Assembly (NCBI RefSeq): GCF_000820845.2
Contig: NZ_CBXV010000001.1
Coordinates: forward strand, 1 to 64,000
Direction: 5' to 3'
Length of the DNA: 64,000 nucleotides
Source: Pyrinomonas methylaliphatogenes
GTDB taxonomy: Bacteria > Acidobacteriota > Blastocatellia > Pyrinomonadales > Pyrinomonadaceae
Every line of letters starts with the position of its first letter. Position 1 is the stretch's first letter. Both the position numbers and the translations under genes were made by a program. The notes under the pieces were generated by a model. That model made no database searches. It was not told the DNA's origin and saw nothing but the letters and a program-made list of their open reading frames with translations. Shown here piece after piece: positions 47,348-56,219 of the stretch.

Positions 47348-48127
47348 ATGACCGATACGAGGATCAAGGTGGCGAATGAAGGTTTTAAAGCCATCGCCCC
47401 AAAGCGACGGAGCAAGGTGGCCGAGGCGGTCGCTTCGCAGCTTCGCGAGATGATTCAACGCGGCGAGTTGCGCCCCGGCGATCGCTTGCCGCCGGAGCGC
47501 GATCTGGCGAAGCTGCTCGGCGTCAGTCGTCCCACCTTGCGCGCCGGGATTCGCTCTTTGGCCGCGGTCGGCGTATTGCAAGCGAAGCAAGGGGCCGGAA
47601 CGTTCGTCGTGAAGGCTGACGGACCGCCTGCGCTCGATAGCAGTTCGCTTCGATTGATGGCTTCTTTACATGGTTTTACGCCCGCCGAGATGTTCGAAGC
47701 GCGGCGCGCGCTTGAGATGGCGATCGCAGCGCTCGCGGCTGAACGCGCGACTAGCGACCAGCTGGCGACGATGGCCGAAGAGTTGGCAGGAATGTACGCC
47801 TCTTTGGATAATCCCGAACAGTACCTGGTCCACGACGTGCGTTTTCATCAGACCGTCGCCGAAGCCTCTGGCAATCGGATACTGGCCGCGCTCATGAACA
47901 TGGTCGCCGCGGTCCTCTACGATGTGCGCAGCAAGACGGTCAAGCGCGCGCGCGATCTGAAAGAATCCGCCGAGATGCACCGGCGCATCTATCGCGCGAT
48001 CCGCGAACGCAACCCGGAAGCGGCGCGCAACGCGATGCGCGATCATCTGTTGCGCGCACAGCGAGCACAAGAGTTAGAAGAAGAGGGACCCGACGGAGAG
48101 GTTGAAGAAGCGCCCGCGGATCATTGA
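47348..48127 (+). CDS. GntR-family transcriptional regulator, FadR/FCD subfamily
   Basis: This 259-residue protein has an N-terminal winged helix (VAEAVASQLREMIQRGELRPGDRLPPERDLAKLLGVSRPTLRAGIRSLAAVGVLQAKQGAGTFV). An all-helical FCD ligand-binding domain follows, with the metal/ligand residues in MFEARRALEMAIAALAAER, DVRFHQTVAEASGNRILAALMN and SAEMHRRIYRAIRERNPEAARNAMRDHLL. FCD regulators commonly bind uronates or other organic acids. Its place at the end of the pectin genes points to galacturonate-linked control, with TGGT-N3-ACCA sites at 39270 and 39376 as targets. The C-terminus has an acidic tail. Confidence 0.92.
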   Translation: MTDTRIKVANEGFKAIAPKRRSKVAEAVASQLREMIQRGELRPGDRLPPERDLAKLLGVSRPTLRAGIRSLAAVGVLQAKQGAGTFVVKADGPPALDSSSLRLMASLHGFTPAEMFEARRALEMAIAALAAERATSDQLATMAEELAGMYASLDNPEQYLVHDVRFHQTVAEASGNRILAALMNMVAAVLYDVRSKTVKRARDLKESAEMHRRIYRAIRERNPEAARNAMRDHLLRAQRAQELEEEGPDGEVEEAPADH

Positions 48128-48204
48128 TGAGCGCCGCGTTCCATCATCGACCATAAGCCTGGCGATAACCCTCTGGCGCCTGCGGATCATTGATGAGCGC
48201 CGCG
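48116..48204. repeat. Two-copy 23-nt direct repeat, offset 66
   Basis: A 23-nt sequence starting GCGGATCATTGATGAGCG occurs at 48116-48138, overlapping the regulator stop, and again, identical, at 48182-48204. The 43 bases between are unrelated. It lies between the regulator and the convergent hemB. Confidence 0.85.
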
Positions 48205-48304
48205 CCTTCAGGCTGTGCTTCTTGAAGCGATGGCCTTTCAAATCGCGTCTTGGGGAGATACGTTCCCGTCAAAACGTCCTGAGCCGCTTCCTCATCTTTA
48301 TGAT

Positions 48305-49330
48305 CTAACGACGGGCGAGCAAGCGAGCCGCTTCGCGCGCGCAGTAAGTGATGATGATGTCAGCCCCGGCCCGACGGATGCCTGTGAGTATTTCGAGCAA
48401 GGCGCGTTCTTCGTCTATCCAACCTTTTGCTGCCGCTGCTTTCAGCATCGCATACTCGCCTGAGACGTGGTAAGCCGCGACCGGCACGTCGAAACGTTCG
48501 CGCACGGCGCGCACTATGTCGAGGTAGGGGGTCGCCGGTTTGACCATCAGGATGTCTGCCCCTTCCGCGTAGTCGAGTTCGGCTTCGCGTAGCGCTTCGC
48601 GCGCGTTAGGTGGGTCCATCTGATAGGTTCGTCGGTCGCCGAATGCGGGCGCGCTCGCCGCCGCTTCGCGAAATGGACCATAAAATGCGGAAGCGTACTT
48701 GACGGCGTAAGACATAATGGCCGTTTCGGCGAATCCGGACTGGTCCAGCGCTTCGCGTATGGCTGCGACCTGTCCATCCATCATCGCCGAGGGGGCGACG
48801 ATATCGGCTCCGGCTGCCGCTTGGCTGACCGCCGTGCGGGCCAGCAGCTCCAACGTCTCATCGTTCATGACCGCGCCGTCGCGCACCACGCCGCAGTGGC
48901 CGTGCGAAGTGTATTCGCATAGGCAGGTGTCTGCGATGATGATCAGATCCGAAGCGATTTTGCGCGCTTCGCGGATCGCGCGCTGCACTATTCCGTCAGG
49001 ATCGTAGGCGCCGGATCCAACTTCATCCTTCGTTTCGGGCAGCCCGAAAAGAAGGATCGCGCGGATGCCCATTTCACGGGCGGAAGCGACTTCCCGCGCG
49101 AATTCGTCGAGCGATAGATTGAAGACTCCGGGCATCGACTGGACCTCGCGCCGCACGCCCGAACCGGGGCAGACGAAGAAGGGAAGCGCGAGGTCATCGA
49201 GCGATAGTTGCGTTTCGCGCACCAACGCGCGAATGGGTTCGCTGCGCCGAAGCCTTCTCGGACGAAGCCGAAGTTTCAGGGAAGACTCTTCGGAAGGCCC
49301 GTTGATGGTCCTTTCAGGCGAGCGCCGCAT
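48305..49330 (-). CDS. hemB: Delta-aminolevulinic acid dehydratase (porphobilinogen synthase)
   Basis: This 341-residue enzyme joins two 5-aminolevulinate molecules to porphobilinogen in heme and siroheme synthesis. The zinc-binding cysteines are in [14 protein letters not shown]. The active-site lysines are in [15 protein letters not shown] and [35 protein letters not shown] is also conserved. This is the zinc-type enzyme. The N-terminus begins with about 25 charged residues not typical of the core. The start is ATG 49330, with AAGGAG 11 bases before. Confidence 0.95.
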   Translation of the reverse strand: MRRSPERTINGPSEESSLKLRLRPRRLRRSEPIRALVRETQLSLDDLALPFFVCPGSGVRREVQSMPGVFNLSLDEFAREVASAREMGIRAILLFGLPETKDEVGSGAYDPDGIVQRAIREARKIASDLIIIADTCLCEYTSHGHCGVVRDGAVMNDETLELLARTAVSQAAAGADIVAPSAMMDGQVAAIREALDQSGFAETAIMSYAVKYASAFYGPFREAAASAPAFGDRRTYQMDPPNAREALREAELDYAEGADILMVKPATPYLDIVRAVRERFDVPVAAYHVSGEYAMLKAAAAKGWIDEERALLEILTGIRRAGADIIITYCAREAARLLARR

Positions 49331-49430
49331 GAATCTTCTAGCTCCTTATTCGAGAGTCATCGCTTGAGAGAATCATACGTGTCAGCGACTGATTCGCGCA
49401 AACTCTACAGGCACATTTGGCTTTGGCGGT

Positions 49431-50111
49431 CTAGCGCGTCGCCAGGGCGAGCGCTTTGTCGCGCGCGACGAGACAGAGCGCGTCAGATTCTTTCAGGCAG
49501 AGCGGGCTTTGCAGGAAGCGTTGGTATTCGCGGCGCGCTTCTTCCCATCGGTCGAGTCGTTCGTAGGCGGTGGCGAGATGAAAAGGGATGGTCGCATCTG
49601 GTTCGCCGCGCGCTTCGGCGGCGCGGAACGCTTCGATCGCTTCTTCCCACTTTCCGGCATAAGCGAGCTCCTTGGCCAAGAGCTTGTACGTGTGCGCATC
49701 GTCTTCGAGGCGGAGCGCGGCGCGGTACTCCGCGATCGCGCGTTCGTGATCGTTATGCAGTTGGGCTTCGGCGGCGCGCGCCAGATGCGCATCGGCTGTT
49801 CGCCTGTCGAAGCGGTAGAAGATGGCGCCGATCGTCAGAAGGAGCGAAAAATAGAGGACCGGTAGAGCGCGCCACCAGCCGCGATGGAATCGCCCCGCCT
49901 GTATCGACGCGGGGCGCGCGTAGATCCTGAGGAGCAGATAGACCGGCAGCGCGACGAGCGGGATGAGAAAGACGAGGATCGGCCATATCGCGAGATGAAA
50001 GGGCGGCAGGCGACGCCGCTGCGCATCGGTGAGGACGATCGCCGACAGTAGGCTCGCGAGGGCGAAAGCCAGCGGATAGAACGCTTCAGCTAGTTCGTAA
50101 GCGGAGAACAT
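49431..50111 (-). CDS. Membrane-anchored tetratricopeptide repeat protein
   Basis: This 226-residue protein starts with three or so membrane helices (AEAFYPLAFALASLLSAIVL, LAIWPILVFLIPLVALPVYLLLRI, ALPVLYFSLLLTIGAIFYRF). About three tetratricopeptide repeats follow (AHLARAAEAQLHNDHERAIAEYRAALRL, YKLLAKELAYAGKWEEAIEAFRAA, ATIPFHLATAYERLDRWEEARREYQRFL). TPR parts bind proteins, so it is probably a membrane-bound adaptor. It begins three bases after the pyruvate kinase stop and is likely co-translated. Its partner is unknown. Confidence 0.75.
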   Translation of the reverse strand: MFSAYELAEAFYPLAFALASLLSAIVLTDAQRRRLPPFHLAIWPILVFLIPLVALPVYLLLRIYARPASIQAGRFHRGWWRALPVLYFSLLLTIGAIFYRFDRRTADAHLARAAEAQLHNDHERAIAEYRAALRLEDDAHTYKLLAKELAYAGKWEEAIEAFRAAEARGEPDATIPFHLATAYERLDRWEEARREYQRFLQSPLCLKESDALCLVARDKALALATR

Positions 50112-50114
50112 CCT

Positions 50115-51545
50115 TCAGCGGCTGCTTTCGCCGACGGTGTGAAGTTTGACTGAGCTTGAAAGGCCCAGCCCCGAAAGCCTTCCAGCCATCAACACGATGA
50201 GTTCGCCGGGCTGCACGATGCCGTTTTCGAGAAGCGCTCGTTCGCCTGCGCGCACAAGCTGTTCCGTTGTCTCGCAAGGCGCGTGAAGCACGGGTTCGAC
50301 GCCCCAGATCAGGGCGAGTTCATTCTGGACCTCTTTCGACGGCGTCAAGGCGATGATCCGCTGTTGCGGTCTGAGCGATGAGAGGCGTCGAGCCATCAAG
50401 CCGGATTCGGTGAAAACGGCGACGGCGCGCGCGCGCATCTCCTCAGCCGCGAAGATCGAAGCTTCACAAAGCGCCCGGCTGACGCGCTGCGTGCCTTTGC
50501 CGACCCAAACCTCGCGCGCGTGCGACGCCCCTTTGCGCCCCATCTCCGCCGCCTCGATGATGCGCGCCATAGTGGCAACGGCGGGCACCGGATATTGCCC
50601 CGAGGCCGTTTCGTTCGAAAGCATGAGCGCATCGGTTCCGTCCCAAACGGCGTTGGCCACATCGGAAGCCTCGGCGCGCGTCGGGCGCGGGTTGGAGACC
50701 ATCGACTGGAGCATCTGCGTCGCCGTGATGACGAACTTCCCGGCGATGTTCGCCTTTTCGATGATCTGTTTTTGATAGACGGGGACGAGTTCGACGCTCG
50801 TCTCGACGCCCAGATCGCCGCGGGCGACCATCACGCCGTCTGCCGCTTCGATGATCTCATCGAGATGGTCGATCGCTTCCGCCTTCTCGATCTTGGCGAC
50901 GAGCGGAGCGCGCCCGCCCGAGGCGCGAATCAAAGCTTGGGCTTCGCGACAGTCTTCAGCGCGCCGGACGAAAGAGAGCGCGATGTAATCGGCCTTCTGT
51001 TCGATCGCCCATTTGAGATCTTGGCGATCCTTCTCGGTCAATGACGGGATCGGCAACGATACGCCCGGAAGGTTGATCCCTTTTCGCTCGCCGAGCAGTC
51101 CGCCGTTGACGACGCGGCAGACGACGTCCGTATCGGTCGTGCGTTCGACGTAGAGTTCGATGGCCCCATCGTCGAGCAGAATGCGCGTGCCCGGGCGCAC
51201 ATCGCGGGGCATTCCAGCGTAATTGGTCGATACCTCGCGCGCGTTGCCGATGATCGGTCGCGTCGTTATCGTAAAGAGCGAGTTGGTTTCGAGCATGACG
51301 GGCTTCCCATCCTGCAGTGAGCCGGTCCTGATCTTCGGTCCGGCCAGATCGACGAGCACCGCCAGCGGGCGGCGCATCCGCTCGGCGGCGGCGCGTGCGC
51401 GTCGGATCGTTTCCGCATGCTCCTCCTGCGTGCCGTGTGACATGTTGATGCGAACGGCGTTGGCCCCTGCTGCCAGCATCGCTTCAAGCACCGCCGGTTC
51501 GCGCGATGCTGGGCCGAGTGTGACGAGTATCTTAGCTCTTCTCAC
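50115..51545 (-). CDS. pyk: Pyruvate kinase
   Basis: This 476-residue glycolytic enzyme makes ATP and pyruvate from phosphoenolpyruvate. It has the family blocks KILVTLGPASREPAVLEAMLAAGANAVRINMSHGT, LVDLAGPKIRTG, the active-site signature IEKAEAIDHLDEIIEAADGVMVARGDLGVE, and ITATQMLQSMV ... PTRAEASDVANAVWDGTDALMLSNETASGQYP. The start is GTG 51545 with GGAAGGTGAAG upstream. The C-terminal allosteric domain is present (FTESGLMARRLSSLRPQQRIIALTP). Length is normal. Confidence 0.96.
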   Translation of the reverse strand: MRRAKILVTLGPASREPAVLEAMLAAGANAVRINMSHGTQEEHAETIRRARAAAERMRRPLAVLVDLAGPKIRTGSLQDGKPVMLETNSLFTITTRPIIGNAREVSTNYAGMPRDVRPGTRILLDDGAIELYVERTTDTDVVCRVVNGGLLGERKGINLPGVSLPIPSLTEKDRQDLKWAIEQKADYIALSFVRRAEDCREAQALIRASGGRAPLVAKIEKAEAIDHLDEIIEAADGVMVARGDLGVETSVELVPVYQKQIIEKANIAGKFVITATQMLQSMVSNPRPTRAEASDVANAVWDGTDALMLSNETASGQYPVPAVATMARIIEAAEMGRKGASHAREVWVGKGTQRVSRALCEASIFAAEEMRARAVAVFTESGLMARRLSSLRPQQRIIALTPSKEVQNELALIWGVEPVLHAPCETTEQLVRAGERALLENGIVQPGELIVLMAGRLSGLGLSSSVKLHTVGESSR

Positions 51546-51575
51546 GACTTCACCTTCCGAAAAGTTGATTTCGAT

Positions 51576-53597
51576 TTAAGATGGCGCGCGCTTTCGCGCC
51601 CGACGGTCGTACTGAAATAGAGGCCGCCCGCAAGTCGCGCAAGACTCCATCAATTCGAGGCGACGCAGATACGTTATCACAGTCGCTACGAACGTCGAAT
51701 GCGACCACGTGAGCGGCGAGACCGATAGCGGATCGCCGGTCAAAGGATGCACCTGTTCGGCTAGAACGCCGGACGGAAGAGCGCGTTTGACGACCCAATG
51801 CAGCAACCAAAGAGTCGCCTCCAGCTCTTCGCGCGTGCGTGCCGTAGCGATCTTGTAGTCGGCTAACCACAGCGTGCAGATGAACCAGGGATTGCCGGGG
51901 ACGCCCTCCGCGACGCGCATGTAGCCATCACCTTCATAGCGCGCCAGACCGCCGACCTCGGTCTTCACCCAGAGGCGTTCTTCGACGGCACGCATCGTGG
52001 CTTTGACCTCCGCCGAATCCGGCGCGAATGGGCCGAAATAAAAGACGCCGAAAAGCGAAGCGTCAACCGTCGAATCGGTTTCCCATCCGCCGTCAGTGGT
52101 CGGCATGAGCGCGCGCGCGAAGCGACCCTCAGATGGGAGATAGAGCCGAGCGCGCATCGCCTCGCGGACTTCCATCGCCGCTTGCGCGTAACGCGCGGCG
52201 CGCTCCGCTTCGCCGAAAAGCGCGGCGAAGCGGGCGGCGGCGCGCAATCCGCCGTAGACGGTCGCGCACGTGAACGTGTGAATCCCTCTTCGGTCTTCCC
52301 ACAGATTCCACGATGGGAGCGGCAGCTTGGTCACAGGATCGCGGAAGCGTTCGAGAAAGTCGGCGGCGCGGACGATCAGCTTTTCGTAGAGCGCTTTGAT
52401 GAATTCGATATCGCGGAACTCATCGTAATGCTGCCACAAAGCCCACAGCACGAGCGCCGTTTCATCCTCTTGGATGGGAGCCAAGCGTTGCCGCGTATGC
52501 GGATCCCACCACGCATGCCAACTCGAGGCGAGCGATCCATCGGGCCCATATTTTTGCAGAAAGTATCCCTTGTCGGTAAGGATGCGCCCGCAAAAATCGA
52601 AGAAGGAACGGGTCAGATTGGAATATCCGGCTAGATCGAGCGCTTGAGCGACGAAAGCGCCGTCGCGCGGCCACATGTAACTGTAGTGGTCGGTCGCGCG
52701 CGTGACGACGTCGGAATCGTTAGCCGCGATGATCGCCCCGCCGTTGTCTATCTGCGTGCGCGCGATGAGCAGTGAACGTTTGAAGAGATCGACGATCTCA
52801 TCGGGCAGATCGCCAAAACTTATCTCGTTCTTGTTGACCCACGCGCGCCAATAATTCCGCGTGCGCTCGAGCATACCTTGCGGCGTGCGCGTGCGCACCA
52901 GTTCGTTCAAGCGCGCGACTTCGCGGTACGAAGTTCCGGCGGCGATCCAATAGTGCATCGTCGTCGAGCCATGTGGCGGCAGCTCGAGCGTTCGCCCGAT
53001 GGTGGAATCGACCGAGCCTTCGGTGATCGCCGATTGCGATAGAAGTCCGTCTTCGGCATCGCGCCACGTCCCTTCCGCTCCGCGAAAAGCCTTGCGTCCA
53101 GTGGCGAAACTTTCAACACCTTCGACCCCATCGGTCGAGATCAGGAAATAGCGCTGTCCTTTGTAATGGATGATCGAGAGCGTGTCCGGATCGAAATAGG
53201 CTGTGTCGCCGACCTCGGTCTCCGAGATATAGAAATCGTGGTGGAAGAAGAGTCTCACCGTGCGGGCAGAGGCCGCAAGATTTCGCACCTCGATGCGGCG
53301 CAGCAGGACGTTCTCTTGGTGATCGACCGCATCGTGCGCGATGATCTCGAGAGCGAGCGCTTCGTTACGTAGATTGACATCCGTGACGAGCGTTTCCGGT
53401 TGGTAACGCAACGTGCGCTCCCAGCCGCCGTCGCTGATCCAAGAGAACTGGCCATCGGCCCAGACGCCGAAACGAAACGGATGGCCTTCGGAATGGTTCT
53501 CTTTCCCGACGAAAGGGAAATAGATGTCACGTATCCGATAGAGTTCATCGAATGTGACCAACAACGTGCCGTTGCCTATGGGGATGTCGCGTGGCAT
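51576..53597 (-). CDS. Glycoside hydrolase family 15 (glucoamylase/trehalase-like)
   Basis: This 673-residue protein has the N-terminal beta-sandwich and C-terminal (alpha/alpha)6 barrel of GH15. Barrel motifs include ATDHYSYMWPRDGAFVAQALDLAGYSNLTRSFFDFC, the acid region APIQEDETALVLWALWQHYDEF, WNLWEDRRGIHTFTCATVYGGLRAAARFA and the closing LTWSHSTFVATVITYLRRLELM. No signal peptide is seen, so it acts in the cytoplasm on alpha-glucans or trehalose. A final CxxC-bearing tail (SCATCGRPLFQYDRRARKR) is an odd, possibly zinc-binding extension. No ribosome-binding site stands out before ATG 53597. Confidence 0.9.
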   Translation of the reverse strand: MPRDIPIGNGTLLVTFDELYRIRDIYFPFVGKENHSEGHPFRFGVWADGQFSWISDGGWERTLRYQPETLVTDVNLRNEALALEIIAHDAVDHQENVLLRRIEVRNLAASARTVRLFFHHDFYISETEVGDTAYFDPDTLSIIHYKGQRYFLISTDGVEGVESFATGRKAFRGAEGTWRDAEDGLLSQSAITEGSVDSTIGRTLELPPHGSTTMHYWIAAGTSYREVARLNELVRTRTPQGMLERTRNYWRAWVNKNEISFGDLPDEIVDLFKRSLLIARTQIDNGGAIIAANDSDVVTRATDHYSYMWPRDGAFVAQALDLAGYSNLTRSFFDFCGRILTDKGYFLQKYGPDGSLASSWHAWWDPHTRQRLAPIQEDETALVLWALWQHYDEFRDIEFIKALYEKLIVRAADFLERFRDPVTKLPLPSWNLWEDRRGIHTFTCATVYGGLRAAARFAALFGEAERAARYAQAAMEVREAMRARLYLPSEGRFARALMPTTDGGWETDSTVDASLFGVFYFGPFAPDSAEVKATMRAVEERLWVKTEVGGLARYEGDGYMRVAEGVPGNPWFICTLWLADYKIATARTREELEATLWLLHWVVKRALPSGVLAEQVHPLTGDPLSVSPLTWSHSTFVATVITYLRRLELMESCATCGRPLFQYDRRARKRAPS

Positions 53598-53647
53598 GAA
53601 TTAGCGGAAGATCGCTTGATGAAGTGATTGCCGTTTGAGCGACTGGC

Positions 53648-54229
53648 TCATTTCGAGTTCGTCAAGTACTTGACGATCGTTTGCTCGATCTGCTCTTTGT
53701 CTTTCTCCTCCCAAGCGCTGAACCGCGCGACGAGGCGCCCATCGTAACCGAATAGCACGGCTTGCGGCACGCCATAGCGGCCATCGGGCAACGGCGTCAA
53801 ATAGAGTCTGATCAACTCCGACGGCGTCCAGACGACATCGTTTTCGATCCCCGCGTTGCGCACGTACTTCTCCACCTCGCCACGATCAACATACGGGTTG
53901 TTCGCGCACATGTTGATGACGATCAGTCCGCGTTCGCGATACCTTTTGGCTAGTTCAGCGACGAATGGCGCGTGAGCTTGGCAGTGCGGACAGGTCGCGC
54001 TGAAGAAGTCGAGCAGTACGACGTGTCCGCGCAAACTCGAAAGGCGCAGCGTCGTGCCTTTCAAGGTCTCGAGTTCATAATCCGGCACGCCCGTCACGCT
54101 CCCCGAAGGATCATCGGCGCGCGGCAATTGGTCGGCTTGGTCGATCGCCGCAAGGGCGCACAGACCTAAACCGAATACGGCGATCATGCTGACGAGCGCG
54201 TAAATTATGGTTCGATAGAAGCGCAACAT
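53648..54229 (-). CDS. TlpA-like thioredoxin-fold protein, membrane anchored
   Basis: About 193 residues from ATG 54229 (MLRFYRTIIYALVSMIAVFG), which has AGGAG just ahead; ATG 54241 also works. One N-terminal membrane anchor is followed by a periplasmic thioredoxin domain with active site FSATCPHC. TLKGTTLRLSSLRGHVVLLDFFS and the cis-proline segment GVPQAVLFGYDGRLV are also visible. CPHC is more DsbA-like than the usual TlpA CxPC. Likely roles are thiol reduction in cytochrome c or extracytoplasmic protein maturation. It follows the TlpA lipoprotein gene and the two appear coupled. Confidence 0.82.
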   Translation of the reverse strand: MLRFYRTIIYALVSMIAVFGLGLCALAAIDQADQLPRADDPSGSVTGVPDYELETLKGTTLRLSSLRGHVVLLDFFSATCPHCQAHAPFVAELAKRYRERGLIVINMCANNPYVDRGEVEKYVRNAGIENDVVWTPSELIRLYLTPLPDGRYGVPQAVLFGYDGRLVARFSAWEEKDKEQIEQTIVKYLTNSK

Positions 54230-54242
54230 CTCTCCTCTCATC

Positions 54243-54821
54243 CTAAGTTGCGGCGAGCGCCTCTCGAATCGCGCGCTCGAGCTCCTGTGCGGTCGAAGGA
54301 TCATACCCGATGAACCGGCGAACCAATCGCCCATGACGATCGAAGACGAAAGTTTGCGGGATGCGCGTATCGTCGGCGAAGAACAGATCGCTCATCCCTT
54401 CATCTGGATAGCCTAGATCATACTGGATTCCGAACTCGCGGACGAAATCGGCGATTTGGAAACGATCCTCCGGTCCTCCAACGTTCAACCCGACGATGCG
54501 TAAACCTTGCGGCCCATAGCGACGCTGCAACTCGACAAGCTGCGGAACGCTCTCACGGCACGGGCCGCACCAGGTCGCGTAGAAATCGAGAACCAGAACT
54601 CGGCCCGTCTGCTCACCTAAAGTCTCGCGATTCCCATCGAGCAAGGTCCAACCATGTTGGCCCGCCTCAAGCGTTTGGCTGAGAGGCAGAGGCAGGCCTG
54701 TACGCGGCGGTGACGATCCCTGCGGCGTCGCGCCGCCTCTGTTTGCCGTGCTGCAGCCCGAAACGAGCGCCGCGAATGCCAGCAACAGCGCGAAGCCTCT
54801 TTGTCTGTGGATGTGGCTCAT
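54243..54821 (-). CDS. TlpA-family thiol-disulfide lipoprotein
   Basis: This 192-residue protein has a signal with lipobox LVSGC (Cys at residue 23), so it is membrane anchored outside the cytoplasm. The thioredoxin domain has active site FYATWCGPCRESVPQLVELQRRY, the segment VGLNVGGPEDRFQIADFVREFGIQYDLGYP and the cis-proline motif RIPQTFVFDRHGRLV. It likely keeps periplasmic thiols reduced, for example for cytochrome c assembly. It is transcribed just before a second TlpA-like gene, suggesting a redox pair. Confidence 0.88.
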   Translation of the reverse strand: MSHIHRQRGFALLLAFAALVSGCSTANRGGATPQGSSPPRTGLPLPLSQTLEAGQHGWTLLDGNRETLGEQTGRVLVLDFYATWCGPCRESVPQLVELQRRYGPQGLRIVGLNVGGPEDRFQIADFVREFGIQYDLGYPDEGMSDLFFADDTRIPQTFVFDRHGRLVRRFIGYDPSTAQELERAIREALAAT

Positions 54822-54863
54822 GATCAGCGCTTGTTTATTTATACAACAAAGAGGCGCGGAGTC

Positions 54864-54955
54864 AACGCGGCACAGATCTTCTCCTGCGACGGCGAGATGC
54901 GGCAGAAGATGCGGTCTTCAGCATTAACGCGGTACGGACCTTCTCTCGCGACGGC
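54864..54955. repeat. Two-copy degenerate direct repeat, offset 62
   Basis: AACGCGGCACAGATCTTCTC at 54864 and AACGCGGTACGGACCTTCTC at 54926, each followed by two variable bases and GCGACGGC, form a 30-nt repeat with five differences. A further partial copy (CTTCAGCGTT) lies near 54974. The 225-nt gap between the TlpA lipoprotein gene and yacG otherwise shows no gene. Confidence 0.7.
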
Positions 54956-55046
54956 CTTAGCGCTTGCGGGCGCCTTCAGCGTTTTGCGCAGGTGGGCGGC
55001 TAATTGTATTGCGAAGGGGCGTCAAGAGCCGACGATATATCGCAAA

Positions 55047-55253
55047 CTAATCGTGAGCGTCTTCACGTGTTGCAAGGTCCTCTTTAATGCTCTTTTCATC
55101 GGAGCGCTCCTCCTCCGCCGGGAGCGCGTAATCTTCGTCTATCCAGTGGCCGAAATCTATTAACTTACACCGTTCCGAGCAGAACGGCCTGAAGGGGTTA
55201 TCTTGCCATTGGGTCGGTTTGCCGCAGATCGGGCATTTGATTTGAGTGGTCAC
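55047..55253 (-). CDS. yacG: DNA gyrase inhibitor YacG
   Basis: This 68-residue zinc-ribbon protein has the YacG pattern CPICGKP ... NPFRPFCSERCKLIDFGHWIDEDYALP. The four cysteines bind zinc, and the DFGxWxDExY segment is diagnostic. In E. coli it binds GyrB and blocks DNA binding. The acidic/basic tail beyond residue 45 is variable. Size and motif match the family well. Confidence 0.93.
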   Translation of the reverse strand: MTTQIKCPICGKPTQWQDNPFRPFCSERCKLIDFGHWIDEDYALPAEEERSDEKSIKEDLATREDAHD

Positions 55254-55291
55254 GGACGGCTTTGCACCTCACCCGATTTCGCCATCGGCTC

Positions 55292-56002
55292 TTATGAGGC
55301 CGCTGTGGCGTAAGGGCGTTTAAGAATGATCTTGCGATCGACGATATCGATGATACCGGCTCGCCGCATGGCGTTCAAACGGACGGTGACGCTTTCGCGC
55401 GTCGAGCCGACGATCGAGGCGAGTTCGCGGTGCGGCAACGCGATATCGATCAAGACGCCGTCTCCGGCTGGGCGGCCATATCTTTTCGATAATTCGAAGA
55501 GGAGCTTTTCGAGTCGTTCCTGTACGGCGTCGAGCGCGAAATCGGCCATGCGCCTTTCCGCTTGCATCAGACGTTGACCAATGAGGCGGAAGGTGTAATC
55601 ATAAAGCTCTCTGGATGCCCCCATCGCTTGGCGGAAGTCCTCGACGGGGAGACGGAGCAAGCGGACATTCTCATATGCGACAGCGCACTTCTCGCGTTCA
55701 CCCGTCGTATAGAGCGCTGACTCGCCAAAGAGGGCACCGGCCCCGATGATGTCGATAACCGCTTCGCGCCCTGTACCCTCTTCAAAGTGAGAGAGTTTGA
55801 CTCGTCCGCGTGCGATCGCGAAAAGCGCATCGGCAGGGTCCCCGATGCGGTAGATGAAACGGCGGCGACGGTAATCGACGACGCTGGAAGCGGCGGCGAG
55901 ATTCAGCACGATCTCTTCGCTGAGTCCAGCGCCGAACTCGCATTGGCGAATCAATTGCGCGCGATCCGAGACGGAGAAGTTATGCCGCGTTCGACGTGCC
56001 AT
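55292..56002 (-). CDS. Crp/Fnr-family transcriptional regulator
   Basis: About 236 residues from ATG 56002 (MARRTRHNFSVSDRAQ); longer starts at 56038 and 56074 are possible. A cyclic-nucleotide-binding-like beta-roll (RRRRFIYRIGDPADALFAIARGRVKLSHF ... GAGALFGESALYTTG) leads by a long helix to a Crp-type winged helix (IDIALPHRELASIVGSTRESVTVRLNAMRRAGIIDIVDRKIILKR). Only one cysteine is present near the N-terminus, so it cannot carry an FNR iron-sulfur cluster. The beta-roll also lacks a clear cAMP phosphate-binding arginine pattern. The signal is unknown. It is divergent from the diguanylate cyclase gene. Confidence 0.88.
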   Translation of the reverse strand: MARRTRHNFSVSDRAQLIRQCEFGAGLSEEIVLNLAAASSVVDYRRRRFIYRIGDPADALFAIARGRVKLSHFEEGTGREAVIDIIGAGALFGESALYTTGEREKCAVAYENVRLLRLPVEDFRQAMGASRELYDYTFRLIGQRLMQAERRMADFALDAVQERLEKLLFELSKRYGRPAGDGVLIDIALPHRELASIVGSTRESVTVRLNAMRRAGIIDIVDRKIILKRPYATAAS

Positions 56003-56219
56003 GTTGCTCGTCTTTCTCGATCCGGGATTTGCCAGCATCGGCGTATGCAAAAGCGGTCGAAAAAATTCGCCCATGGAGGCGCGAGGCGTTATAAGGGGTG
56101 GCGAAACTCAGGCGCGTAGACTTCATGCGCGCTCGCGCAACCTCAAGATCGAAGCTGAACTCTAACATGAAGGCGCGAACTCACGCAAGAGGCCCAAAAT
56201 GGTTAGGATAGGGTAAGGT

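Noticed and set aside
55292-56002. Calling the Crp/Fnr protein an oxygen-sensing FNR
   Set aside because: The N-terminal cysteine cluster needed for a [4Fe-4S] centre is absent; only one cysteine is present there.
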